Assembly: GCF_008386495.1 (NCBI RefSeq)
Contig: NZ_VTHJ01000055.1
Span: 1 to 64,000, forward strand
Source of the DNA: Streptomyces tailanensis
GTDB taxonomy: Bacteria > Actinomycetota > Actinomycetes > Streptomycetales > Streptomycetaceae
Direction of reading: 5' to 3'
DNA length: 64,000 nucleotides
The notes under the pieces were generated by a model. That model saw only the letters and a program-made list of their open reading frames with translations. It was not told the DNA's origin and did not search any database. This document shows, one piece after another, positions 26,345 to 34,720 of this stretch. Numbering within the stretch: the stretch's first letter is position 1; every line of letters begins with the position of its first letter. The position numbers were made by a program, and so were the translations under genes.

Positions 26345-26363
26345 GTGACAGCGCATTTGTCAC
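26345..26363. promoter_or_regulatory. Inverted repeat upstream of the XRE regulator
   Basis: GTGACA-N7-TGTCAC lies 16 bases before the regulator's ATG and just downstream of a TAGTCT -10-like box (about 26323). It could be an autoregulatory operator. Confidence 0.45.
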
Positions 26364-26378
26364 ATGGGGAGTTGAACG

Positions 26379-27173
26379 ATGGGCACGATCTACGGCGACT
26401 GGCTCAAACAAAAGCGCGAAGAGGCCGGGCTGACGCAACAGCAGCTCGCCGACATGGCCGTCATGACGCGTTCGCACATCTCGCATATCGAGGCGGGACG
26501 TCGGGTGCCGTCCAAGGAGGACGCGCGACGCCTGGACAAGGCGCTGAACACGGGAAACGTGCTGAGTAGCTTCCTTCCGCAGGACGACGTGGCACTCCCC
26601 GACTACTTCGAGGCCGTACGCGCACTCGAACAACAAGCGGTGATGATCAGAGAGTTCGCCGTCTCGTTCGTACCGGGCATCCTTCAGACCAAGAGGTACG
26701 CAAGAGCGGTTCTGGGGACGGCCTTCCCTCCTGTGAGTGAAGAGGAATGTGACAAGCGCCTTGTCACACGCCTTGAACGCGCAAAGCTCCTCGATGATCC
26801 CGTGACACCTGCGGTCTGGGCACTGCTGGACGAAGCCGTGCTGCGACGTGTTGTCGGCAGCCCGGACATCATGGCGGAGCAGATCATGCACATCGTCCGC
26901 CTGGCGGAGAAGGGCAGGGTACGCATCCACGTACTGCCGTTCGCAGTCGGCTCTCACCCCATCATGCAGGGCATGTTGACGCTCATGACGTTCGAGGACC
27001 AGCCTCCGATGGGCTACGGCGAAGGCCTACACATGGGCAAAATCCACGACTCGCCCACTGCTGTAAGGCGGCTCGAAGGCATCTACGCTCTCGCACTGAG
27101 CGACGCGATGCCGCTGAAGGAGTCACTCGCCCTGATGCGAGCGACAGCAAAGGACTACGGACACGATGGCTGA
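26379..27173 (+). CDS. XRE-family transcriptional regulator (HTH plus DUF5753-type domain)
   Basis: 264 residues. The HTH (YGDWLKQKREEAGLTQQQLADMAVMTRSHISHIEAGRRVPS, residues 5-45) is followed by a C-terminal domain with the DUF5753 hallmarks FVPGILQTKRYARAVL, ...RLERAKLLDDP..., ALLDEAVLRRVVGSPDIMAEQ and HVLPFAVGSHP. In Streptomyces such regulators are typically encoded beside a small DUF397 protein, as here (8-base overlap with the next gene). They often govern development or antibiotic output. The target is unknown. Confidence 0.92.
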   Translation: MGTIYGDWLKQKREEAGLTQQQLADMAVMTRSHISHIEAGRRVPSKEDARRLDKALNTGNVLSSFLPQDDVALPDYFEAVRALEQQAVMIREFAVSFVPGILQTKRYARAVLGTAFPPVSEEECDKRLVTRLERAKLLDDPVTPAVWALLDEAVLRRVVGSPDIMAEQIMHIVRLAEKGRVRIHVLPFAVGSHPIMQGMLTLMTFEDQPPMGYGEGLHMGKIHDSPTAVRRLEGIYALALSDAMPLKESLALMRATAKDYGHDG

Positions 27174-27489
27174 ACACTCGATACCCGACGCCACCGCTCT
27201 GGAGGGCTGGCGCAAGTCCTCCTACAGTGCGCCCGACGCCGGCAGCTGCCTCGAAATCCTCGACAACTACCCTTCCGGCATCCCCGTCCGCGACTCCAAA
27301 ACCCCCCACGCCCCAGCCCTCCTCCTCTCACCCCCCAGCTGGTCCTCGTTCATCGCGTCCGTCAAACACGGGCTGCTCGGCCAGGACGCATGCCGAGCAG
27401 GAAGCGGGTCGGGCGGGTCCGGCGGACCGCGTACTCGTACAGCGCGAGGATCACGATCAGCGAACCGGTCACGATCGCCACGTACTTGA
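27166..27489 (+). CDS. DUF397 domain protein with abnormal C-terminal extension
   Basis: 107 residues. The first 65 form a normal DUF397 domain: WRKSSYSAPDAGSCLEI, VRDSKTPHAPALLLSPPSWSSFIASVK. The family normally stops a few residues after this point. Here the frame runs on for about 40 low-complexity Arg/Ser/Gly residues that are antisense to the end of the acyltransferase gene (27362 onwards). The original stop may have been lost by deletion or frameshift. DUF397 proteins probably partner the upstream XRE regulator. Confidence 0.82.
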   Translation: MAEHSIPDATALEGWRKSSYSAPDAGSCLEILDNYPSGIPVRDSKTPHAPALLLSPPSWSSFIASVKHGLLGQDACRAGSGSGGSGGPRTRTARGSRSANRSRSPRT

Positions 27490-28550
27490 CCACGATCGGC
27501 GCGGACCAGCCCACCACCCCGTAGGCGAAGGCGACGACGACCGGCTGGTGGAGGACGTACAGCGGCATCGCGGCGAGGGCGAGGTAGGCCCACAGCCGCT
27601 TGGACCGGCCACCGGCACGGGGTTCACGGGGGCGGTCCAGCAGCCCCAGGATCGCCACCACCCAGCACCAGCCCGCCGCCCCGAACAGCGCGCGGGTGGC
27701 GAGCGCCGACGGGGTCCAGTCGGTGAACGGGTCGCCGTCCCCCGCCATGAACCCGGGCGCGGTGGCGGCGAACAGGACGAGTCCCAGTGCCCCGACCGGT
27801 ACGGCGAGTCGGCGCAGGGCGGCTCGGATGCGGGCGTCGTCGGCCAGGGCGTAACCGCTGAGGAAGAACAGCAGGTACGCCCAACGGTTCCAGCCCGCGA
27901 AGCTCTCCTCCATGCCCAGCAGCGCGTTGATCGCGGCCAGGGGCAGCGCGGGCTGCAGAAGCAGAGCGGGGCGGCGTGTCACCGCCGCTGCCACGTGCTC
28001 GCCGCCGGCCGCGAGCGCGGTCGCGAACGGTACGAGGACGAGGCAGAAGGTGAGGAGGAGGACGACGAACCAGAGGTGGCCGGTCTCGAAGTAACGGCCG
28101 TCGAGGAGGAAGGGGAAGTCGCTCAGGTCCACGTGGACGGTGAGGAAACGGGGCCAGAAACGCCAGTACGACTCGTCGTAGCCGGGGTCGGCGGCCCGCT
28201 CCCGCAACCACTGCGGCAGGGGATTGAGGGCGAGCGACGCGAAGAGCAGCGGCACGCCCAGGCGCAACAGCCGCTCACGGGCGAAGCCGGCCGGCCCCCG
28301 TCGGCGTATCGAGTGCCGTGCGCCGAGGCCCGCGACCAGGAACAGCATCGGCATCGCCCACACCACGGCGAGCCCGGCCAGTACGGTGACGGCGTCCGTC
28401 GTCTCCGCGTTCTTGACGTAGAAGTCGTCGTCCGGGGAGAAGACGAGCGCGGGCGTGGAAGAAGACCAGGCCGAGCACGACCACCACGCGCAGTATGTCC
28501 AGTTCGCGACGCCGGGGAACAACCGCCGACGTCTCGGCCTCCGCAGTCAT
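27362..28550 (-). pseudogene. Acyltransferase 3 family membrane protein, frameshifted near the N-terminus
   Basis: The start is the ATG at 28550 with GGGGAG upstream: MTAEAETSAVVPRRRELDILR VVVVLGLVFFHA. The frame then breaks near 28450-28456, and the protein continues in the next frame as ALVFSPDDDFYVKNAE through about ten membrane helices to 27362. A single extra C in a GCCCGCG run restores HAALVFSPDDD when removed. The rest is intact, including HLWFVVLLLTF, LFFLSGYAL and ...MPLYVLHQPVVV. Family members acylate sugars or antibiotics at the membrane. It is either a recent pseudogene or a one-base sequencing error. Confidence 0.8.
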
Positions 28551-28758
28551 CTCCCCAGTGTGGGCAAGGGCCCGCCTGGACGACAGCGTTCCTGCGGGCG
28601 TTCCTGCGGGCGGGGGCGCCGGGCTCGCGTTCCCTTACCGGAAAGTCATGGACACGCCGAAAGAATCTTGGTTAGCCTCGCTGATGACCATTGCCTGGGC
28701 CCCGTTCCGGGGTTCTCGCCGCCTGCCCGGCAGGCACAAAAAAATCGGGGAACACATC

Positions 28759-29082
28759 ATGAATATGAAGAAGTTGGCCTCACTCGCCATGACTCCGCTC
28801 GTAGTGGGGGGCATCGCCGTCGCCGTGCCGATCGCGGGCGCGACCGCCGCCAGTGCCGTACCGAGCCAATGTCAGGTGGGCAAGCCGAACGAGAACACGG
28901 GGTTCGCGATCTGCCGCGCCGGCACCGGCCAGGTGCGGGTCAAGGTCACCTGTGAGGACGGCATCACGGGCAACCGCCACTTCGCGTACGGCCCGTGGAA
29001 GGGTGTCGACAAGAAGTCGCAGGTCGCCTGCGGCGCCCCCCAGCGGTACATCGTGGCGCTGGTCGACTACCAGCGCCGCTGA
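28759..29082 (+). CDS. Small secreted protein
   Basis: 107 residues from the ATG at 28759. The signal peptide is MNMKKLASLAMTPLVVGGIAVAV...ASA. The mature domain of about 70 residues has three or four Cys (SQCQVG, AICRAG, VTCEDG, VACGAP) and an RVKVTCEDG...HFAYGPWKGVDKKSQVACG pattern, a compact beta fold held by disulfides. A longer upstream in-frame extension is not used because the ATG directly precedes a typical signal. Function unknown. A terminator hairpin follows. Confidence 0.8.
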   Translation: MNMKKLASLAMTPLVVGGIAVAVPIAGATAASAVPSQCQVGKPNENTGFAICRAGTGQVRVKVTCEDGITGNRHFAYGPWKGVDKKSQVACGAPQRYIVALVDYQRR

Positions 29083-29101
29083 CCCCAGGGTCACAGCATG
29101 C

Positions 29102-29147
29102 CCAGGGCCTGTCCCACGGATCACACGACCCGGCGGACAGGCCCTGG
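29102..29147. terminator. Hairpin terminator
   Basis: A perfect 13-bp stem (29102-29114 with 29135-29147) and 20-base loop lies between the convergent small secreted protein and RTX-like genes. Confidence 0.8.
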
Positions 29148-29154
29148 TGTCCCT

Positions 29155-29214
29155 GCGTGAACCACCGCGTGAACCACCGCGAGGACGAACGCGAGGACGA
29201 ACGCGAGGACGAGC
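29155..29214. repeat. Twelve-base tandem array
   Basis: Five 12-base units: two GCGTGAACCACC, two GCGAGGACGAAC and one GCGAGGACGAGC. They end 8 bases before the stop codon (29222) of the minus-strand RTX-like gene, so they form its immediate 3' untranslated region. Confidence 0.88.
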
Positions 29215-29221
29215 GCGAGAA

Positions 29222-30121
29222 CTACTGCTGGACCTTGTCGCGGCCCGGACCGCCGGAGAGGGTGTCGGTGCCCTGGCCGCCGTACAGCGTGTCGTTGCCG
29301 TTGTTGCCGTAGAGCGCGTCGTTGTCCTGGTCGCCCCAGAGGGTGTCGTTGCCCTCGTTGCCGTAGAGGCGGTCGGCGCCCCGATTGCCGTGCAGCTTGT
29401 CGTTGCCCGTGCCACCGTTGAGGACATCCCGGCCCTGCTTGCCGTAGACGGTGTCGTTGCCGGACTCGCCGTACAGGACGTTGCCATCGGCGTCCCCGGT
29501 GAGGGTGTCGTCGCCCGCGCCGCCGTAGCAGTCCAGCGCGCAGCCGGTGATGGTGTCGTGGCCCTTGCCGCCGTAGGGGCCGACCCCCCAGACACCACCG
29601 CCGCCGTTGAGCCGGTCGTTGCCGTCCTCGCCCTTCAGTACGGGGGCGCCGGAGGCCGAGTCGATGAAGTCGCTGCCGGGGCCGCCGTAGATCGTGGCGT
29701 AGGCGCTGTTGCCGGCGGGGATCGTCACCGTGTCGTCGCCGTCGCGAACGGTGACGTCGTAGATGTCGGTGTCGTCGGAGTTCTGCGGGATCTCGACCGC
29801 GCACTGGACGACGGTACGGTCGCTCGCCGACGGGAAGACGCACTCGTCCCACTCCGCCGCGTTCGACTCGATGGCCATCTCGTAGCGGTCGTCGAAGGTG
29901 AGGACGTAGACGTACTCCCATTCGCTCCGCTGCTCGACCTTCGCCGAGATCGTGAGGTCGTTGGTCTGGCCGGGGGCGGCCTTGTACCAGAGTTCGCCGC
30001 CGTCGTGGACGAGGGTGGCCGGGCCGGGAGCCGCCGCCTGGGCGGTGGGCGCCGCGAGCAGTGCGCCGCCCAGGGCGAGGGCGGCGGTCGCCGTGGCGAC
30101 GATGGTCCTGTACGTGGACAT
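29222..30121 (-). CDS. Secreted calcium-binding RTX-like repeat protein
   Basis: 299 residues from the ATG at 30121, with signal peptide MSTYRTIVATATAALALGGALLAA...AQA. An N-terminal domain of about 110 residues is followed by at least ten nonapeptide repeats of the GGxGxDxLx type (GGPGSDFID, GEDGNDRLN, GGAGDDTLT, GNRGADRLY, GNEGNDTLW, GGQGTDTLS), which bind calcium as a beta roll. No enzymatic domain is visible. It is likely an extracellular or cell-surface structural protein. Confidence 0.88.
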   Translation of the reverse strand: MSTYRTIVATATAALALGGALLAAPTAQAAAPGPATLVHDGGELWYKAAPGQTNDLTISAKVEQRSEWEYVYVLTFDDRYEMAIESNAAEWDECVFPSASDRTVVQCAVEIPQNSDDTDIYDVTVRDGDDTVTIPAGNSAYATIYGGPGSDFIDSASGAPVLKGEDGNDRLNGGGGVWGVGPYGGKGHDTITGCALDCYGGAGDDTLTGDADGNVLYGESGNDTVYGKQGRDVLNGGTGNDKLHGNRGADRLYGNEGNDTLWGDQDNDALYGNNGNDTLYGGQGTDTLSGGPGRDKVQQ

Positions 30122-30264
30122 GCAGAAACCCTTCGCGAATGCGGATTGGGGAGGGGCGGTAGTTGCTTCGGTCGCCCATTCAGACACGGGCCGGGGGCGA
30201 AGGTTGTACCGAAAACCGGCCCGTCCCGGTCCCGTGGCGGCGCGATCCCTGCACGAGCACACCA

Positions 30265-30328
30265 ATTGGCAGCTACGTCTCGGCGTTACGCCCCGAACAA
30301 GCCGTACCGCCGAGACAGAACTGCCAAT
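30265..30328. other. Two-tier long hairpin in a divergent intergenic region
   Basis: Outer arms ATTGGCAG (30265-30272) and CTGCCAAT (30321-30328) enclose inner arms 30277-30290 and 30303-30316 (13 of 14 pairs) with a 12-base loop. It lies in the 490-base gap 30122-30613 between the RTX-like and endonuclease genes. No other gene is supported in that gap. It could be a structured RNA, a recombination remnant or a terminator. Confidence 0.55.
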
Positions 30329-30613
30329 CGCCGCCTGCCCACCGCGACTCCACCCCCTCCTCGGGCCGTACGCAACACACCCGATTCCCCACGTCAATTG
30401 GGGTCCCCCCTTGAGTCGGGGCATGGAAAGGGCAGTGGGGGCACGGGAGTTGCCCCGTTCCCCATAACGTCACCAAACCGCCCTCTCCCCGTAACACACG
30501 CACTGACCCGTCCATGCCAATCTCTCGGTTACCCACACAGTCAACCCGCGTAGACCGAGGCTCCCCGAACCAACTCCTCGTGCTGCGCGGCCCTCTGGGA
30601 AGGGACACCCCAC

Positions 30614-31417
30614 ATGCCCGCTGCGCGGATACGCAGTTGGAAGACGATCGCACTCGCGACGTCGGCCGTGCTCGTCGGTCTCGTCCTGCCGACGGCCACC
30701 GCCGCCCCCGCCTCGGCGACGACGACCGCGTACGACGACACGTACTACGCGAACGCCATCGGCAAGACCGGTACGGCCCTGAAGTCCTCGCTGCACACGA
30801 TCATCAGCGACCAGTCGACGCTCTCGTACTCGGCACTCTGGAACGCGCTGAAGGTCACCGACCAGGACCCCAACAACAGCAGCAACGTGAAGCTGCTGTA
30901 CTCCGGCATCTCACGCAGCAAGACCCTCAACGGCGGTAACTCCGGCAACTGGAACCGTGAGCATGTGTGGGCCCAGTCCCACGGCGACTTCGGCACCTCC
31001 GCCGGCCCCGGCACCGACCTCCACCACATCCGCCCCGAGGACGTGACGGTCAACTCCATCCGCGGCAACAAGGACTTCGACAACGGAGGCAGCAGCTTCA
31101 CCAACTCCGGTGGCAGCCTCACCGACTCGAACTCCTTCGAGCCCCGTGACGCCGTCAAGGGCGACGTGGCCCGCATGATCCTCTACATGGCCGTCCGGTA
31201 CGAGGGGGACGACGGCTGGCCCAACCTGGAGCCCAACGACTCCGTCAACAACGGCGGCACCCGCTTCCACGGCCGCCTCTCCGTCCTGAAGGCATGGAAC
31301 GACGAGGACCCGCCGGACTCCTTCGAGGAGCGCCGCAACGAGCTCATCTACACCAACTACCAGGGCAACCGGAACCCGTTCATCGACCACCCGGAGTGGG
31401 TCGAGTCGATCTGGTAG
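30614..31417 (+). CDS. Secreted endonuclease I family nuclease
   Basis: 267 residues with signal peptide (RIRSWKTIALATSAVLVGLVLPTATAAPASA). The endonuclease I signature is present: NREHVWAQS with the catalytic His, TDLHHIRPEDVTVNSIRGN, and DVARMILYMAVRYEGDDG. The group cleaves nucleic acid non-specifically outside the cell, here probably for nutrient scavenging. Near-miss alternative: an HNH-type nuclease of the same beta-beta-alpha-metal fold. A 9-bp repeat and a terminator follow. Confidence 0.9.
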   Translation: MPAARIRSWKTIALATSAVLVGLVLPTATAAPASATTTAYDDTYYANAIGKTGTALKSSLHTIISDQSTLSYSALWNALKVTDQDPNNSSNVKLLYSGISRSKTLNGGNSGNWNREHVWAQSHGDFGTSAGPGTDLHHIRPEDVTVNSIRGNKDFDNGGSSFTNSGGSLTDSNSFEPRDAVKGDVARMILYMAVRYEGDDGWPNLEPNDSVNNGGTRFHGRLSVLKAWNDEDPPDSFEERRNELIYTNYQGNRNPFIDHPEWVESIW

Positions 31418-31431
31418 ACGCCGGATCACGG

Positions 31432-31498
31432 AAGACGTATGAGACGTATGAGATGTACGCGATGTACGTGACATACGAGACGGTACGAGACGTATGAG
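31432..31498. repeat. Nine-base tandem array (GAGACGTAT)n
   Basis: Seven degenerate 9- to 10-base units (GAGACGTAT, GAGATGTAC, GCGATGTAC, GTGACATAC, GAGACGGTAC, GAGACGTAT) fill the gap between the endonuclease stop (31417) and its terminator (31500). Confidence 0.8.
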
Positions 31499-31499
31499 G

Positions 31500-31529
31500 C
31501 GAGCTCCCGGTCCGGTGACCGGGAGCTCG
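31500..31529. terminator. Hairpin terminator after the endonuclease gene
   Basis: A perfect 13-bp stem (31500-31512 with 31517-31529), CGGT loop, followed by TCGTTTTC. Confidence 0.85.
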
Positions 31530-31596
31530 TCGTTTTCACAGGCGGCTGCCAGGTACGCCACAGTGCTCACCCATGCCGCCGCCGCACGGTGCACTG

Positions 31597-33768
31597 GTGA
31601 CATCTGCCACCGATCCACACCCCCACATGACCGACACCACCACCACGCCGGCGACCACGCCCGATCCTCCGGAGCCACCGGCGACCGCCGGGCCTCCGGA
31701 GAAGGCACCGCGCTGGTCGCTCCCCGCCCTCCTCGGGATCATGGTCCTGGCGGCGGTGCTGTACTCCTGGAACCTGTCCTCCTCCGGCCTGAACAGCTAC
31801 TACAGCGCCGCCGTGCTGAGCGGCACGCAGAGCTGGAAGGCGTGGTTCTTCGGCTCGCTGGACGCGGGGAACTTCCTGACCGTCGACAAGCCGCCCTTCG
31901 TACTGATGGTGATGGGCCTGTCCTGCCGGATCCTCGGCTTCGGGACCTGGCAGATGATGGCGCCGCTGATCGCCTCCGCGCTCGGCACGATCTGGATCCT
32001 GCACACGTCGGTGAAGCGGGTGTGGGGCCACGGGGCGGCGGCCATCGCGGCGCTCGTCCTCGCCCTCACGCCCATCACGGTCGCCATCAACCGCGACAAC
32101 AACCCCGACACCCTCCTCGTCTTCCTGATGGTGGCGGGCGCGGCCCTCGCCCTGCGTGCCGTGCACAACGGCAAGCTCCTGCCGCTGCTCGGCTCGGCGG
32201 CCTGCTTCGGTCTCGCCTTCAACACGAAGATGCTCCAGGGCTACATCGCCCTGCCTGCCGTCTTCGCCGTCTACCTGTACGCGGCGAACACCGGCCTGGT
32301 GAAGCGGATCGTGAACCTGGCCCTCGCGGGCGTGGCGCTCGCCGTCGCCAGCTTCTGGTGGGCGGCGGCCGTGTCCCTCGTCCCCGCCGACGAGCGGCCG
32401 TACATCGGCGGCTCCACGGACGGCACCGCCTGGGACCTGATCATGGGCTACAACGGCCTCGGCCGGATCCTCGGCGGCGAGGGCAACGGCGGAGGCGGTG
32501 GCGGCGGGGGCGGCGGTTTCTCCGGCACGGCCGGTCTCGGCCGGATGTTCAACGACGTCCTCGGCGGCCAGATCTCCTGGCTGCTCCCCTTCTCGGCCAT
32601 CGCGCTCATCGGCGGCCTGGTCCTGTGCGGCCGCGCCCCGCGTACGGACCTGACGCGCGCCGCGCTGGTGATGTGGGGCGGCTGGACGGCCCTGCACTAC
32701 CTGACCTTCAGCCTCGCCGAGGGCACGATGCACCCGTACTACACGACCGCGCTCGCCCCCGGTATCGCGGCCCTGTGCGCGGGCGGCGGCCTGATGCTGC
32801 TGCGCGCCTTCCGCGCCGACAAGCGGTGGCTGTGGGTGCTGCCGGCGGCGTTCGCGGTCACGGGTGCCTGGGCGGTGGTTCTCCTGCGCCGGGCCACCGA
32901 CTGGAACACCTGGCTGTGGCCGACGATCGCGGTCGTCATGGCTCTCGCCGTGGTCGGCCTGATCGTCTTCCGCTCCGGCAACCGCGTACGTCTCCTGGCC
33001 GCGTCCCTCACCGCCGCGATCGTCGCCTCGGTCGCGGGCCCGGCCGCGTACGCCGCCACCGAACTCTCCGCCACGGGCGGCGGCATGGGCGGCACCAACC
33101 CGACGGCCGGTCCTACGACGGGCAGCGGCGGCATGGGCGGCGGCGGCAATCGGGCGGGCGGCGGCGGTCCCGGTGGGGGCGGCTTCCCGGGCGGCGGCCA
33201 GGACGGCCAGACGGGTGGCCAGGCGAACGGCCAGGCGAACGGCCAACAGCAGGGCAACGGCCAGACGGGCACGCCCCCGAGCGGCGCCCCCGGTGGCACG
33301 GGCGGCACCCAGCAGAGTGGCGGCACGAGCGGCGGCCCCGGCGGAGCCATGGGCGGTGGTGGTGGCATGGGCGGCACCGCCAGCAGCGAACTGATCTCCT
33401 ACCTGAAGAAGAACCAGGACGGCGCCAAGTGGCTACTGGCGGTCTCCAGTTCCCAGAGCGCGGCCCAGCTCATCCTCAGCAGCGGCGAACCCGTCATCTC
33501 CATGTGGGGCTGGTCCGGCAGCGACCAGGCCATGACCCTGACCAAGCTCAAGGAACTGGCCAAGGCCGGCGACCTCCACTACATCCAACTCGGCGGTGGC
33601 ATGGGAGGCGGCCCCGGCGGCAACTCCACGCTCAGCTCCGCGGTGACCGCCTGGGTCCAGGAGAACGGCACGGCGGTGGAGGCGAGCGAGTACGGCGGAA
33701 GTTCGACGTCGGGTGACAGCAGCCAGTCGGCGAGTGTCTACCGCCTGGACCCGTCGGACGTGAAGTAG
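31597..33768 (+). CDS. GT39/ArnT-like membrane glycosyltransferase (mannosyltransferase family)
   Basis: About 723 residues with 11-13 membrane helices. The first periplasmic loop carries SSSGLNSYYSAAVLSGTQSW...LTVDKPPFVLMVMGL, with acidic and Asp-Lys-Pro-Pro features of the ArnT/PMT group that uses a lipid-phosphate sugar donor. RDNNPDTLLVFLMV follows. Long Gly-rich disordered stretches lie in one outer loop (about 290-310) and before the soluble C-terminal domain (about residues 495-600), which ends in SELISYLKKNQDGAKWLLAVSSSQSAAQLIL. The likely role is glycosylation of envelope or secreted molecules. The start is uncertain (GTG 31597, ATG 31573 or ATG 31627; none has a clear ribosome site). 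Confidence 0.85.
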   Translation: MTSATDPHPHMTDTTTTPATTPDPPEPPATAGPPEKAPRWSLPALLGIMVLAAVLYSWNLSSSGLNSYYSAAVLSGTQSWKAWFFGSLDAGNFLTVDKPPFVLMVMGLSCRILGFGTWQMMAPLIASALGTIWILHTSVKRVWGHGAAAIAALVLALTPITVAINRDNNPDTLLVFLMVAGAALALRAVHNGKLLPLLGSAACFGLAFNTKMLQGYIALPAVFAVYLYAANTGLVKRIVNLALAGVALAVASFWWAAAVSLVPADERPYIGGSTDGTAWDLIMGYNGLGRILGGEGNGGGGGGGGGGFSGTAGLGRMFNDVLGGQISWLLPFSAIALIGGLVLCGRAPRTDLTRAALVMWGGWTALHYLTFSLAEGTMHPYYTTALAPGIAALCAGGGLMLLRAFRADKRWLWVLPAAFAVTGAWAVVLLRRATDWNTWLWPTIAVVMALAVVGLIVFRSGNRVRLLAASLTAAIVASVAGPAAYAATELSATGGGMGGTNPTAGPTTGSGGMGGGGNRAGGGGPGGGGFPGGGQDGQTGGQANGQANGQQQGNGQTGTPPSGAPGGTGGTQQSGGTSGGPGGAMGGGGGMGGTASSELISYLKKNQDGAKWLLAVSSSQSAAQLILSSGEPVISMWGWSGSDQAMTLTKLKELAKAGDLHYIQLGGGMGGGPGGNSTLSSAVTAWVQENGTAVEASEYGGSSTSGDSSQSASVYRLDPSDVK

Positions 33769-33793
33769 GCACAGATCCATACCGCTGACCCAC

Positions 33794-33829
33794 GAGAGCC
33801 CCTGGACGAACTCACGTCCAGGGGCTCTC
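33794..33829. terminator. Hairpin terminator after the glycosyltransferase gene
   Basis: A perfect 15-bp stem (33794-33808 with 33815-33829) with loop AACTCA. Confidence 0.85.
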
Positions 33830-33945
33830 CGTCAGTTACTCACCCATGACATCCACACGTACAACCGGTGAACCCTCATTCCTGTCGGACTAACGGACGC
33901 GGCGCTTCCGCCACGCCGGACCCCACCGACCCGAAGGGCACGTGC

Positions 33946-34518
33946 ATGTCACGAGCAGAAGCAGAAGCAGAAGCAGAAGCAGGAGCAGGAGCAGGAGTAC
34001 GACGCAGTACCCGCGCGGCACGAGTGAGCGCGCCCTTGGCCGCGGTGGTGCTGCTGGCCGGAGGCCTGACCGCCTGGTCGCTCGGCCCGGCCTCGGCGGC
34101 CCCCGGATCGTTCGCATCGGTGGACGTGGCGGACGACTTCAACGGGGACGGGTACGCCGACCTGGTCATAGGCGCCCCGGACGCCACGGTGTCCGCGAAG
34201 GCCAAGGCGGGCTATGTGGCCGTCATGTACGGCTCGAAGAGCGGGCTCTCCACGACGAAGAGGAAGCTCGTCAGCCGTTCGACGAGCGGCGTGCCCGGCT
34301 CCGCCACCGCGAACCAGCGCTTCCCCTCGTCGGTCATGAGGGACTGCCCCGGCGTCAGATCCATGGTGGCCTGCGTCGCGGGCGGGATCACGTCGGCGAT
34401 CCTCTCCGACAAGGTGGGCACACAGCTCCGCGAGGCGGCCGGTCCACCGAACGGGTCCGGCTGGGCGGACGGCAGAGACAGCGCCGACGCGGACTCGGGC
34501 GGCTTCGACGGCGACTGA
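33946..34518 (+). pseudogene. Truncated FG-GAP (integrin-alpha-like) secreted protein
   Basis: The N-terminus (ATG 33946, CGAAGGG upstream) has a Glu-Ala-Gly repeat from the hexamer array, a signal helix (APLAAVVLLAGGLTAWSL...ASA) and one FG-GAP repeat (DDFNGDGYADLVIGAPDATVSAKAKAGYVAVMYGSKSG). Full-length relatives carry five to seven such repeats over about 450-500 residues. Here similarity to the family stops near 34325, and the remaining 65 residues (to 34518) look unrelated. The break lies just upstream of the rox locus, so it may mark an insertion or deletion. Confidence 0.7.
33955..33996 (+). repeat. Hexanucleotide array (GCAGAA/GCAGGA)n inside a coding N-terminus
   Basis: Four or five GCAGAA units followed by GCAGGA units encode EAEAEAEAGAGAG ahead of the signal helix of the FG-GAP protein. 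A multiple of three keeps the frame, so unit number changes only N-region length. Confidence 0.85.
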
Positions 34519-34611
34519 ACGCGGGGACGTGGCTGGGAAAGGGTTGGACGGGGTGATGCCCCGGCTTGTAGCTTGCGGTGGACCGTGACACCACCTGAGG
34601 AGGTGAGACCC

Positions 34612-34665
34612 ATGAACGCTGTATCGATGTGGGTGCTCCCCCTTCCCGTCACGGCCGGCGATTGA
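34612..34665 (+). CDS. Leader peptide upstream of rifampin monooxygenase (17 residues)
   Basis: ATG-initiated frame MNAVSMWVLPLPVTAGD with a near-ideal ribosome site GAGGAGG (34597-34603) at 8-base spacing. It stops 55 bases before the rox ATG, and a hairpin (34669-34720) fills the gap. The arrangement resembles the translational or transcriptional attenuators found ahead of antibiotic resistance genes. The function is inferred from layout only. Confidence 0.5.
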   Translation: MNAVSMWVLPLPVTAGD

Positions 34666-34668
34666 CGT

Positions 34669-34720
34669 AGGTGTCGCCGGGAGCGCCTCGCCAACAAGGC
34701 ACTCCCGAAAGGCAACACCT
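34669..34720 (+). promoter_or_regulatory. Hairpin covering the rox ribosome-binding site (possible attenuator)
   Basis: AGGTGT (34669-34674) pairs with ACACCT (34715-34720), GCC with GGC, and CGGGAG (34678-34683) with CTCCCG (34702-34707), extended by GCCT/AGGC. The only ribosome-site candidate for rox, GAAAGG (34707-34712), is in the right arm. The hairpin ends at the ATG. Confidence 0.55.

Noticed and set aside
29155..29214. CRISPR or attachment-site repeats
   Set aside because: Pure tandem 12-base units, no spacer, no integrase gene nearby.
34212..34718. Minus-strand protein opposite rox leader and FG-GAP gene
   Set aside because: The frame crosses the leader, hairpin and FG-GAP gene; coding character is weak and no family is visible.
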